From NCBI GenBank assembly GCA_050261915.1, contig JBLNDT010000006.1, positions 51,688 to 115,687 of the forward strand: DNA of 64,000 nt, in the 5' to 3' direction. The notes beneath the pieces are model-generated. The model made no database searches. It saw only the letters and a program-made list of their open reading frames with translations, and was not told the DNA's origin. Shown piece after piece: positions 8,764 through 16,744 of this stretch; position 1 is the first letter of the stretch; every line of letters begins with the position of its first letter. The position numbers and the translations under genes are program-made. This DNA comes from UBA699 sp050261915 (GTDB lineage: Bacteria > Bacillota > Clostridia > Clostridiales > Clostridiaceae).

Positions 8764-9759
8764 ATGGCAGCGTCAATAAAGGATGTGGCAAAGGAAGCTG
8801 GAGTTTCAATTGCCACCGTATCCAGGGTGCTAAATGATATAGACGTGGTTAATGAAGACACAAAGGCCAAAGTAAAAGATGCCATAGCAAAATTGGGATA
8901 CAGACCTAATATAGTGGCAAGAAGCCTCAAAACTCAAAAAACTAAAACAGTTGGTATAATAATTCCAGATATATCAAATCAATTTTATCCGGAAATTGTA
9001 AGAGGAGCAGAGGATGTAGCAAATATTTACGATTACAATATTATGCTCTGCAATACGGATCTTGATAAGGAAAAGGAAATAGAATATCTGAAGATACTTA
9101 AGGAAAAGATGTGTGATGGTATTTTATATATGAGTAATTCCCTGGAGCAGGATATTATTGAACTTTTAAATGAATTGATGCTTCCTACAGTTCTAATTGA
9201 AAACACAGATTCCACCGGGAGAATACCAAGCGTATCAATAGATAATGAAAAAGCTGCTTTTGACGGAGTGAATTATTTAATAAGCAAGGGAAATAAAAGA
9301 ATTGCCTATGTTGGAGCGGATAAATCCTATAATAGTGTTAGTGCAGCAAGATTTGCAGGGTATGAAAAGGCTCTTAAGCAAAATGAAATATTACTTGATG
9401 ATAATCTAATATCATTTTCAGGGAAGAAAGCAAAGAATGGTTTTGACGGGATAACAAAAATACTGGAAAAAACCAGTTTTGATGCAGTGTTCTGTACTGA
9501 GGATGAAGTGGCAATGGGTGTAATAAACGGATTAAGAGAAATGGGAATAGATGTTCCAAAACAGGTTGATGTAATAGGCTTTGACAACATTTATTCATCC
9601 TCCATATTTTATCCAAAGCTCACTACAGTTGCTCAGCCTATGTATGATATGGGCTCCGTTGGGATGAGGATGCTTATTAAGGTAATTAACAATAGCGAAC
9701 TTGAAATTAAGAATTATATACTTGACCATGAAATAATCGAAAGAAGTTCTTGTAAGTAA
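8764..9759 (+). CDS. LacI/GalR-family transcriptional regulator
   Basis: A 331-residue repressor-type regulator. The N-terminal helix-turn-helix SIKDVAKEAGVSIATVSRVL with hinge helix (about 1-60) is followed by a periplasmic-binding-protein-like effector domain (VGIIIPDISNQFYPEIVRGA onwards). GGAGG at 8751 places the start at ATG 8764. The effector is unknown and no sugar transport or catabolic gene is adjacent. The effector-domain opening resembles CcpA-like and RbsR-like proteins, so a global role is possible but unproven. Confidence 0.9.
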   Translation: MAASIKDVAKEAGVSIATVSRVLNDIDVVNEDTKAKVKDAIAKLGYRPNIVARSLKTQKTKTVGIIIPDISNQFYPEIVRGAEDVANIYDYNIMLCNTDLDKEKEIEYLKILKEKMCDGILYMSNSLEQDIIELLNELMLPTVLIENTDSTGRIPSVSIDNEKAAFDGVNYLISKGNKRIAYVGADKSYNSVSAARFAGYEKALKQNEILLDDNLISFSGKKAKNGFDGITKILEKTSFDAVFCTEDEVAMGVINGLREMGIDVPKQVDVIGFDNIYSSSIFYPKLTTVAQPMYDMGSVGMRMLIKVINNSELEIKNYILDHEIIERSSCK

Positions 9760-9847
9760 AATATGTGTTAACAATAAGGAATTGCCTTTTCTTATTATAG
9801 TTAATAATATATAATAGAGAATAGATTATTCAGGAAGGGAAGTATTT

Positions 9848-10459
9848 ATGGTTGAAGGTTTGATTAATATTGTTATAGCAATATTAGATAAAGTAGGTTA
9901 CATAGGTATTTTTTTCGGTATGGCTCTGGAAAGTGCATGTATTCCAATACCTAGTGAAGCAATTCTGCCTTTTGGAGGATTTCTAAGTTATTTAGGAAGA
10001 TTAAATATATATTTAACTATATTGCTTGGAACCCTTGGAGGTACATTAGGTTCCTTGGCAGCATATTATCTAGGTAAGCTTGGGGGAAGACCTTTGGTTG
10101 AAAAATATGCTGATAAAATAAGGCTTAACAGAGCTCACCTTGAGAAAAGCGATTATTACTTCAATAGGTATGGTGAAAAAATTGTGTTTTATTCAAGGCT
10201 AATGCCAATTATAAGAACATTTATATCACTGCCTGCAGGAATAAGCAGGATGGATGTAAAGAAGTTTACAATATATACCTTTGCAGGTTCATTGCTTTGG
10301 AGTATAATTTTAGGCTATGCAGGTTTTGTAATGGGACAGAATTGGGTGCTTATGAGAAGCTGGTTCCATTTTGCAGATATTTTAGTAGCTGCAGCAATAG
10401 TTATATTTGCTCTATATAAGTTTATAACAAGAACAAAAACAAAAAAAGTGAATGCTTAA
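9848..10459 (+). CDS. DedA-family (SNARE-associated/VTT) membrane protein
   Basis: A 203-residue inner-membrane protein with the DedA features E-S-A-x-I-P-I-P-S-E (residues 27-36) and FYSRLMPIIRTFISLPAG, the latter holding the conserved basic residues in a re-entrant membrane region. Family members are linked to lipid-carrier flipping (undecaprenyl phosphate or phosphatidylethanolamine), envelope integrity and proton-motive-force homeostasis. Single-gene unit with its own terminator. Confidence 0.9.
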   Translation: MVEGLINIVIAILDKVGYIGIFFGMALESACIPIPSEAILPFGGFLSYLGRLNIYLTILLGTLGGTLGSLAAYYLGKLGGRPLVEKYADKIRLNRAHLEKSDYYFNRYGEKIVFYSRLMPIIRTFISLPAGISRMDVKKFTIYTFAGSLLWSIILGYAGFVMGQNWVLMRSWFHFADILVAAAIVIFALYKFITRTKTKKVNA

Positions 10460-10468
10460 AGTATTTAA

Positions 10469-10512
10469 AACAGCACTTAATGCATATATAATTGTATTAA
10501 GTGCTGTTTTTT
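10469..10512 (+). terminator. Terminator after the dedA gene
   Basis: A 13-bp perfect stem (AACAGCACTTAAT 10469-10481 with ATTAAGTGCTGTT 10496-10508) and a T run. Confidence 0.88.
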
Positions 10513-10586
10513 AAAATAATTTGAGCACTTTACAAACTGTTTTTTAAGTACTATCCTAATATATATGGTGTTGAGGGGGGATTTGT

Positions 10587-12335
10587 TTGACTATAGACGA
10601 ACTTATTTTTAAAGTTAAAGATATAATGACAATGGATTTTATTGAAGTCAATAAGGGAGAAACTATAAAGAACGCCTCCAATAAAATGATACAGCGGTAT
10701 AGGGATGAAGTGCTGATAGTAGACGAAGATCATTACCTTAAAGGTGTTTTTACCATGAAAGACCTGGCGAGGATTGAAAAAGAAAAGGTATCCTACGATG
10801 ATCCAGTTATAAAACATGCTGTTAAAGACATAATATCAATAGACCCTTTAAAGTCTGCTAGAAATGCCAGGGATCTTATGGTTAAGAAAAAAATCGGAAG
10901 ACTCCCGGTGCTTAAGGATGGAAAAGTAATTGGAATAGTAACCAGTGAGAACATAAGGGATAGTTTTTATCTTAAGCTGGATGAACTTTTTTCTCTTCAG
11001 AACAATATAATGGATAATCTTCATGAGGGTATTTGCATAATAGATGAAAACGGCATGGTGCAGTATTGGAATAGAAGCTCGGAAACATTGTACAATGTTT
11101 CTTCCAAAAGAATACTTCATCACCATTTAGGAGAGTTTTTTAAGAACGCCATGGCACTTCAGGTTTTAAAGACCGGAAAAAGAGTGGACAATGTATTGCA
11201 TGAACCTACTGAAGGGAAACTTGTTATATTAAGTGCAGTTCCAATTTTTAACATGCACGGAAAAATAATTGCTGCTGTTTCAACGGACAGGGATGTTACA
11301 GAAGCTATGAAGCTGTCAAAGGAACTTGAGGCGGAAAAGAAAAAGGTGGAATTCCTAGAGAAGGAATATAAAAAGGAAATTTCATTAAAATACAATTTTT
11401 CTTCTATAATAGGAAAGAATAAAAAAATAATTGATGCAATAACTGTTGCCCAAAAAGTAGCATCCACTTCCACCAGTGTACTGATTACGGGAAAGAGTGG
11501 AACAGGAAAAGAGGTTTTTGCAAAAGCAATCCATGAAGCAAGTGGAAGAAGCGGGAACTTTGTGGCTATAAACTGTAGTGCAATTCCTGAAAATCTTTTT
11601 GAAAGCGAACTTTTCGGGTATGTGGAAGGTGCTTTTACTGGAGCTGTTAAAAAAGGAAAAATCGGAAAATTTGAATTTGCAAATAATGGTACATTGTTTT
11701 TAGATGAAATAGGAGATATGCCCCTTGAGATGCAGGTTAAGATACTAAGAGTGCTTCAAGATGGGGTTATTTACAGGCTTGGAAGTGAAAAGGCAATAGG
11801 AACTGATACCAGGATAATTGCAGCTACAAATAAGGATCTTATGAAGCTTATCAATGAAAATAAATTCAGAGAGGACTTATTTTACAGGCTTGCAGTAGTT
11901 CAGATAAAGCTTCCGCCGCTTAATGAAAGGAAGGAAGATATACGGGATCTGGCAAACTTGTTCTTAGATGAAGTTTCTTCCCAGGAGGGAATTGAAATAA
12001 ATTATATTGATGAAAAGGTATATAATATATTAAACAGCTATAAGTGGGATGGTAATATAAGGGAATTAAAGAATGTTGTTCAGAGGATGGTGGTGCTGTC
12101 AAACGGAGGCAGGATAACTATAGATTCTATTCCTGAATATATAATTGAAAGTGCCTATGCTCAGGAGGAAGAAAATATAGAAGCTTATGATCTGGATAAA
12201 ATTGTTGAAAATGTTGAAAGAAAAACCATTAGGGAAGTTATGAAAATATCCAGTGGAAACAAGCAAAGGGCAGCACAAATGTTGAAAATAAAGAGAAGCA
12301 CCTTGTACTATAAGCTAGATAAATATGGGATTTAA
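10587..12335 (+). CDS. prdR: Sigma-54-dependent activator of proline reductase genes
   Basis: A 582-residue enhancer-binding protein. In order: a pair of CBS domains (about 8-125), a PAS domain (about 135-245), a coiled linker, an AAA+ domain with Walker A GKSGTGKE (302-309), the sigma-54-contacting loop GAFTGA (348-353) and Walker B LFLDEIGD, and a Fis-type helix-turn-helix at the C terminus (QRAAQMLKIKRSTLYYKL). In C. difficile PrdR activates the prd operon in response to proline. Position directly before a sigma-54 promoter and prdC supports the same role. The CBS/PAS sensory part suggests direct sensing of a metabolite or redox state. Start is TTG 10587 behind GAGGGGGG. Confidence 0.93.
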   Translation: MTIDELIFKVKDIMTMDFIEVNKGETIKNASNKMIQRYRDEVLIVDEDHYLKGVFTMKDLARIEKEKVSYDDPVIKHAVKDIISIDPLKSARNARDLMVKKKIGRLPVLKDGKVIGIVTSENIRDSFYLKLDELFSLQNNIMDNLHEGICIIDENGMVQYWNRSSETLYNVSSKRILHHHLGEFFKNAMALQVLKTGKRVDNVLHEPTEGKLVILSAVPIFNMHGKIIAAVSTDRDVTEAMKLSKELEAEKKKVEFLEKEYKKEISLKYNFSSIIGKNKKIIDAITVAQKVASTSTSVLITGKSGTGKEVFAKAIHEASGRSGNFVAINCSAIPENLFESELFGYVEGAFTGAVKKGKIGKFEFANNGTLFLDEIGDMPLEMQVKILRVLQDGVIYRLGSEKAIGTDTRIIAATNKDLMKLINENKFREDLFYRLAVVQIKLPPLNERKEDIRDLANLFLDEVSSQEGIEINYIDEKVYNILNSYKWDGNIRELKNVVQRMVVLSNGGRITIDSIPEYIIESAYAQEEENIEAYDLDKIVENVERKTIREVMKISSGNKQRAAQMLKIKRSTLYYKLDKYGI

Positions 12336-12347
12336 TATTAAAAATCA

Positions 12348-12385
12348 ATGCGTGTCAGTTATCTGACATGCATTTTTCATTTTTT
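12348..12385 (+). terminator. prdR terminator hairpin
   Basis: An 11-bp stem (ATGCGTGTCAG 12348-12358 with CTGACATGCAT 12363-12373, one G-U pair), a four-base loop and interrupted T runs. The same bases contain a TGTC-N8-GACA palindrome, so the site may serve as both terminator and activator site. Confidence 0.75.
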
Positions 12386-12471
12386 GAAGGTTTAAAATTT
12401 ATTATTGAAGATAAATCTAGGTTTCAAAAATGTGTGTCAAAAAAATGACACAAAACGTCAAAAAAACGACA
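12353..12471. promoter_or_regulatory. Three palindromes, likely PrdR upstream activator sites
   Basis: Three inverted repeats share the form TGTC-N8-GACA: 12353-12368 (exact), 12435-12450 (exact, extended to TGTGTCA/TGACACA) and 12456-12471 (CGTC-N8-GACA). The last two are 21 bp apart, two helical turns. They lie about 100-220 bp upstream of the -24 element, the usual place for enhancer-binding-protein sites. PrdR is encoded next door. Assignment to PrdR is inference. Confidence 0.65.
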
Positions 12472-12479
12472 TATTTCAA

Positions 12480-12494
12480 GTGTAACGTTTACAC
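12480..12494. promoter_or_regulatory. Perfect palindrome, possible CcpA (cre-var-like) site
   Basis: GTGTAA-CGT-TTACAC is a perfect 6+3+6 inverted repeat between the activator sites and the promoter. Its half-sites match the variable-spacer CcpA motif (TGTAA...TTACA) I recall from solventogenic clostridia. CcpA represses prd genes in C. difficile, so catabolite control here is plausible. Confidence 0.4.
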
Positions 12495-12568
12495 AAAATT
12501 TCGGACAAACTATTGCAAAATCAAATAGAATGGCATACATGCAATAACAAAAACACATACTAAATACA

Positions 12569-12587
12569 TTGGCATGAAAATTGCTTT
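12569..12587 (+). promoter_or_regulatory. Sigma-54 (-24/-12) promoter of the prd operon
   Basis: TTGGCATGAAAATTGCTTT matches TGGCAC-N5-TTGCW at all but one core base. GG (12571-12572) and GC (12583-12584) are separated by the required 10 bases. It lies about 35 bp before prdC, next to a gene for a GAFTGA-bearing activator. Confidence 0.9.
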
Positions 12588-12620
12588 ATAAAAACGTATC
12601 AATAATAAAGGAGGTACCTT

Positions 12621-13910
12621 ATGGGGATTTGTTATAATTTTCCTTTAAAAATGCATGTAGGAGCACCAGATGCTGCTATTGTAAAAGAGGGACAGGAAGT
12701 TAAAAGAGGAGAATGCATTGCTGAGCCAAATGGTTTAGGTGCTAAAATACATTCCAGCGTATCAGGAAAGGTTTCTAAGGTAACAGATACTGAAATTGTT
12801 ATAGAAGCATTTGAAAACCAGACTGAGGACTATGTGAAAATTAAAGAATGTGAAACCATAGCAGATACTGTTTATGAAGCAGGAATTGTTGGGGCTGGAG
12901 GAGCAGGCTTTCCAACACACATTAAGTTAAAAACACAGATTCCTGAAGGTTATATAATAGCAAACTGTGTTGAATGCGAGCCGGCACTCTATCATAATAT
13001 AAAGCTTGCTGTGGAAACACCTGAGGTTATGATAAAAGGCATAAGATATGCTATGAGATCTACAGGTGCACCTAAGGCTTATATTGCAATAAAAGCAAAG
13101 AACAAAGAGGCTGTGGCTTCATTAAATAAATATTTAAATGGAGACAGCAGTATTCAGGTTAAAGAGCTGAGAGATTTATACCCAATGGGTGAAGAAAGAG
13201 CAATAATTCATGAAATATTCGGCACATGGCTTGAACCTACCCAGCTTCCTGTAGAGGCAAATTGCGTTGTTTTAAATGCTGAGACTCTTGCAAATATTGC
13301 AAAAGCTGTGGAGCTAAGAAAGCCAGTAATAGATAAGGATGTAACTATAATTGGAAAGCTTAAAACAGGAAATAAACCAAATGTTTATATGTCTGTACCT
13401 GTAGGAACTTCAATAAAATGCCTTATTGAAAAGGCAGGAGGAATTGATGGAGAATATGGAGAGCTTATTGTAGGGGGCCCATATACAGGAAAATCAGAAG
13501 ATATAGAAACTGCTGGGATTACAAAAACCACTGGAGGAGGAATCATAACAATACCTCTGCCAGAATACAAAGGGGACCTTGGACTTCTTGTTTGTGCTTG
13601 TGGTGCAAATGAAGAAAGATTAAGAGATGTGGCGGCAAAGATGAAGGCAAATGTTGCTTCAGTTACAAACTGTAAAAATATAGTTGAAATAAAAGGGGCC
13701 TTAAAATGTAAGACCCCGGGTGAATGACCAGGCCAAACAGCTGCTGTATTGCAGCTAAAGAAAGAAGGAGCAAAAAGGATATTAATAGCAAACTGCAGTG
13801 ACTGTTCAAATACAGTTATGAGTTGTGCTCCTAAAATGAAAATTCCGGTTTATCACCATACAGATCATGTATTTAGAACAATAGACCATGCATTAACAAG
13901 AAGACTATAA
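12621..13910 (+). CDS. prdC: Selenoprotein PrdC, electron-transfer protein for proline reductase
   Basis: An RnfC-like protein thought to pass electrons from NADH to the PrdA-PrdB reductase. The frame from ATG 12621 meets an in-frame TGA at 13725-13727 (residue 369) and runs on without another stop to TAA at 13908-13910, giving 429 residues with selenocysteine. The context is TPGE-Sec-PGQTAAV. The tail is protein-like and cysteine-rich (NCSDCSNTVMSC), as in the known C. difficile selenoprotein PrdC. The N-terminal part has the RnfC-type hallmark GIVGAGGAGFPTHIK (nucleotide/FMN-binding) and a barrel-sandwich region (IHSSVSGKV). A candidate SECIS hairpin lies 11 bases after the TGA. Reading the TGA as a stop would wrongly remove 60 residues. 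Confidence 0.93.
13739..13756 (+). promoter_or_regulatory. Candidate bacterial SECIS hairpin in prdC
   Basis: A 6-bp perfect stem AGCTGC/GCAGCT with loop TGTATT. The loop starts 17 bases after the UGA and has G at its second position, within the limits I recall for bacterial SECIS elements (loop 16-37 bases downstream, G in the first two loop bases). It should recruit SelB. Confidence 0.65.
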
Positions 13911-13928
13911 AATAGGAGGTAGAAATTT

Positions 13929-14342
13929 ATGTCAATGAGTGCAGAACATGCAGCAGAGTTAAAAAATGAATTAGCAATAGTTTGCTGCAGAACAGAGGAA
14001 GGAACAGTAATATCAGCAGACAATCTTGAGGATCCTGCAATATTTCCGGATATGGTGGATTCAGGACTTCTAACAATTCCTGATAACTGTTTAAAAATAG
14101 GTGAGGTTCTAGGCGCTAAGCTGCTTAAGACAATTGATTCACTTACTCCGCTAACACCTGATTCATTAGAAGGGATTGTAAAAGCAGCAGAGGAAAAAAA
14201 GGAAGAACCTTCTGTGCCAGTGGTTGAAGAAGCTGCTGAAGAAATCCAGGAATTTGAAGAAGCTGAAGTATCTTGCGAAGGCGGTATTTTAAGAATAAAA
14301 ATTGAAGAAGGAAAAGGCATAGACATAGAATTTCCGCTTTAA
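13929..14342 (+). CDS. Stand-alone PrdA N-terminal-domain protein
   Basis: A 137-residue protein whose first ~80 residues are nearly identical to the start of PrdA (MSMSAEHAAEL, VVCC/IVCC-RTEEGT, DNLEDPAIFPDMVDSGLL), with strong identity at the DNA level too. Its last ~20 residues (GGILRIKIEEGKGIDIEFPL) match PrdA residues about 189-208. The second copy of the repeat found in PrdA is replaced by a Glu/Ala/Pro-rich linker. It ends in a proper stop and has its own ribosome site (AGGAGGTAG), so it appears to be a real gene, not a fragment. Position between prdC and prdA puts it in the operon. Function unknown; it may pair with PrdD/PrdE or modulate PrdA assembly. Confidence 0.8.
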   Translation: MSMSAEHAAELKNELAIVCCRTEEGTVISADNLEDPAIFPDMVDSGLLTIPDNCLKIGEVLGAKLLKTIDSLTPLTPDSLEGIVKAAEEKKEEPSVPVVEEAAEEIQEFEEAEVSCEGGILRIKIEEGKGIDIEFPL

Positions 14343-14386
14343 CAGCAGAGTTTTATATATAAATTTAGAGAAGGGAGGAATTTTAT

Positions 14387-16474
14387 ATGTCAATGAGTGC
14401 AGAGCATGCAGCAGAGCTCCTTAATGAACTTGCTGTAGTATGTTGCAGAACAGAAGAAGGAACAATAATAGGACCAGACAATCTTGAAGATCCGGCAATA
14501 TTTCCGGATATGGTAGATTCAGGACTATTAAATATTCCAGACAGCTGTTTAAAAATAGGAGAAGTTTTAGGCTCTAAGCTACTTAAGACTATCGATTCAC
14601 TTACTCCATTAACTCCAGATATTCTTGAGGGAGTAAAATCAGAAGGTGCTTCATCAGAGATTAAAGGTGAAGAATTGACTGAAGGAAGTGAAAAGGCAGT
14701 TTTAAAATATAATAAAAAGGCAGGAGATATTATAGCAGTATCAGACCTTGAGAACCCAATGTTCTTTGAACAGCTTGAAGATTCACTTTTAATTGAATTA
14801 AATGAAAGAGTTTTAAGCAGAGAAAAAGCAGTGGGTAAAAAATTAAAGGTGGATGCACCTGCTATAACTGTAATAACTCCTGAAATGTTAGAAGGATATG
14901 AGGAGGAAGATGAAATGGGAGAAACACCAAAGGCAAACACTAGTTTATCCGGTGGCGTATTAAGAATTAAAATTGCTGAAGGAAAAGGAATTGACATCGA
15001 AGTTCCATTAAATGCATCAGTTTCAGCACCAAAAGTAAAAGCTCAAAATGCTGCTATAGCATCAGAAACAATTGTTGCAGCACCTGTGGCAGCAGTTAAA
15101 CTTGAAGAAAAAGTTTTAAGGACACTAACAAGAAAACATTACAAAATAACTGAAGTTAAGTTTGGACCAGAAACTAAAATTGAAGGAACAACACTTTATA
15201 TCAGGGAAAATGTTTGCAGCGATGCTGTAAAAGCAAGTGATTTAGTAAAAGATATTAAGGTTGAAATAATTACTCCAGACAAATACAACACATACAGCGA
15301 AACAATAATGGACGTTCAGCCAATAGCTACAAAAGAAGGAGACTCCAAGCTTGGAAGCGGAGTTACAAAGGTTCTTGACGGCGTAATAATTATGGTTACA
15401 GGAACTGATGAAAACGGAGTTCAGATAGGAGAATTTGGTTCTTCTGAAGGTATTTTAGAAGAAAACATCCAATTTGGAAGACCTGGCGCACCAGACAAGG
15501 GAGAAATATTCATAAAGACTCAGGTTACGATAGCAGCTGGAACAAACATGGAAAGACCAGGTCCATATGCTGCTCACAGAGCAACAGATATTATTACCCA
15601 GGAAATAAGAGAAGTTATGAAGAAGCTTGATGATTCTTTAGTTGTAAATACAGAAGTATTTGAACAAAAGAGAAGACCTGGAAAGAAAAAAGTAATAGTT
15701 GTTAAGGAAATAATGGGTCAGGGCGCAATGCATGACAATTTAATCCTTCCTGTTGAACCTGTAGGAGTTCTTGGAGGAAAGCCAAACGTTGACTTAGGAA
15801 ACGTTCCTGTTATGCTTTCACCACTTGAAGTTATGGATGGGGGAATTCATGCATTAACCTGTATAGGACCTGCATCAAAGGAATGCTCAAGACATTACTG
15901 GAGAGAACCTCTTGTAATAGAAGCTATGAATGATCCTGAAATAGATCTTTGTGGAGTTATGTTTGTAGGAAGCCCTCAGATAAACAGCGAAAAGTTCTAT
16001 GTATCAGAAAGAATGGGTATGATAGTTGAAGCTCTTGATGTTGACGGAGCAGTTGTTACAACAGAAGGCTTCGGAAACAACCACATAGACTTTGCTAGCC
16101 ACATTGAACAAATAGGTATGAGAGGAATCCCATGTGTTGGTATGTCTTTCTGTGCTGTTCAAGGAGCTCTCGTTGTTGGAAATGCATACATGAAATATAT
16201 GGTAGACAACAATAAATCAGAAGCAGGAATCGAAAATGAGGTATTATCCTGTAACACACTTTGTCCGGAAGATGCAATTAGAGCAATAGCAATGCTAAAA
16301 TCAGCCATGGCTGAGGAAGAAGTAATAGCTTCTGAAAGAAAGTGGAATCCAAATGTTAAGGAAAACAACCTTGAAGCCATTGAAAAAGGATATGGCATAA
16401 AGATCGAAAGAGTTGAAAATGAAACAGCAGTTCCAATGAGCCAAAAGAGACTTGAAAAATATTCAACAAAGTAG
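14387..16474 (+). CDS. prdA: D-proline reductase proprotein PrdA (pyruvoyl precursor)
   Basis: Proenzyme of the pyruvoyl-containing subunit of D-proline reductase, which cleaves D-proline to 5-aminovalerate. It is 695 residues. Residues about 16-82 and 105-170 are two diverged copies of one repeat, ending TPLTPDILEG and TVITPEMLEG. The PrdA core runs from about 243. In ALTCIGPASKE, Cys492 aligns with the cysteine known to become the pyruvoyl group in C. sticklandii; self-cleavage would give 491- and 204-residue chains, the latter fitting the known 23-kDa subunit. Ribosome site AGGGAGG precedes the ATG. The N-terminal region has a CC pair (Cys19-Cys20) also kept in the upstream short gene. Confidence 0.95.
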   Translation: MSMSAEHAAELLNELAVVCCRTEEGTIIGPDNLEDPAIFPDMVDSGLLNIPDSCLKIGEVLGSKLLKTIDSLTPLTPDILEGVKSEGASSEIKGEELTEGSEKAVLKYNKKAGDIIAVSDLENPMFFEQLEDSLLIELNERVLSREKAVGKKLKVDAPAITVITPEMLEGYEEEDEMGETPKANTSLSGGVLRIKIAEGKGIDIEVPLNASVSAPKVKAQNAAIASETIVAAPVAAVKLEEKVLRTLTRKHYKITEVKFGPETKIEGTTLYIRENVCSDAVKASDLVKDIKVEIITPDKYNTYSETIMDVQPIATKEGDSKLGSGVTKVLDGVIIMVTGTDENGVQIGEFGSSEGILEENIQFGRPGAPDKGEIFIKTQVTIAAGTNMERPGPYAAHRATDIITQEIREVMKKLDDSLVVNTEVFEQKRRPGKKKVIVVKEIMGQGAMHDNLILPVEPVGVLGGKPNVDLGNVPVMLSPLEVMDGGIHALTCIGPASKECSRHYWREPLVIEAMNDPEIDLCGVMFVGSPQINSEKFYVSERMGMIVEALDVDGAVVTTEGFGNNHIDFASHIEQIGMRGIPCVGMSFCAVQGALVVGNAYMKYMVDNNKSEAGIENEVLSCNTLCPEDAIRAIAMLKSAMAEEEVIASERKWNPNVKENNLEAIEKGYGIKIERVENETAVPMSQKRLEKYSTK

Positions 16475-16483
16475 GGGATACTC

Positions 16484-16744
16484 ATGGATTTAAAATACGG
16501 AGACAAAATAATTGAAATGCAGGGTGTTATTGTGGAAGTTCACGATGGATGCGTTGCTATAGACTTAAAAGGAAGACTAGGATATTTTAAAGTACCGATG
16601 AGAATGCTTATAACAGACTATCCGCTTAAGGTTGGACAGGAAATTGGCTTTAAAATGAGCTTTGTGGAAGTCTTAAGTGAAGAGGTTAACGGAAAATATG
16701 TGAGCAATTTAGAGATAAGAAACAGAAAGGAAGGGAAAGTATAA
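16484..16744 (+). CDS. Small conserved protein of proline reductase operons
   Basis: An 86-residue protein between prdA and prdB, at the place where a small uncharacterised gene also occurs in C. difficile. I believe it belongs to the family named after C. botulinum CBO2463/CBO2479, from memory only. The sequence (IEMQGVIVEVHDGCVAIDLKG, then LGYFKVPMRMLI) predicts a small beta-barrel, with no cysteine pairs or membrane segment. It starts 9 bases after prdA behind GGGGATA and overlaps the prdB start by one base, so it should be made together with both subunits; a role in assembly or maturation is possible but unknown. Confidence 0.75.
   Translation: MDLKYGDKIIEMQGVIVEVHDGCVAIDLKGRLGYFKVPMRMLITDYPLKVGQEIGFKMSFVEVLSEEVNGKYVSNLEIRNRKEGKV

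Noticed and set aside
12621..13727. prdC read as a 368-residue protein ending at TGA
   Set aside because: The downstream frame is open for 60 codons, has conserved-looking Cys motifs and a SECIS-like hairpin; PrdC is a known selenoprotein.
14383..14997. A 204-codon open frame on the minus strand opposite prdA
   Set aside because: It mirrors the codon pattern of prdA (as does a similar frame opposite the short prdA-like gene), has Ser/Pro-rich low-complexity content and no ribosome site.
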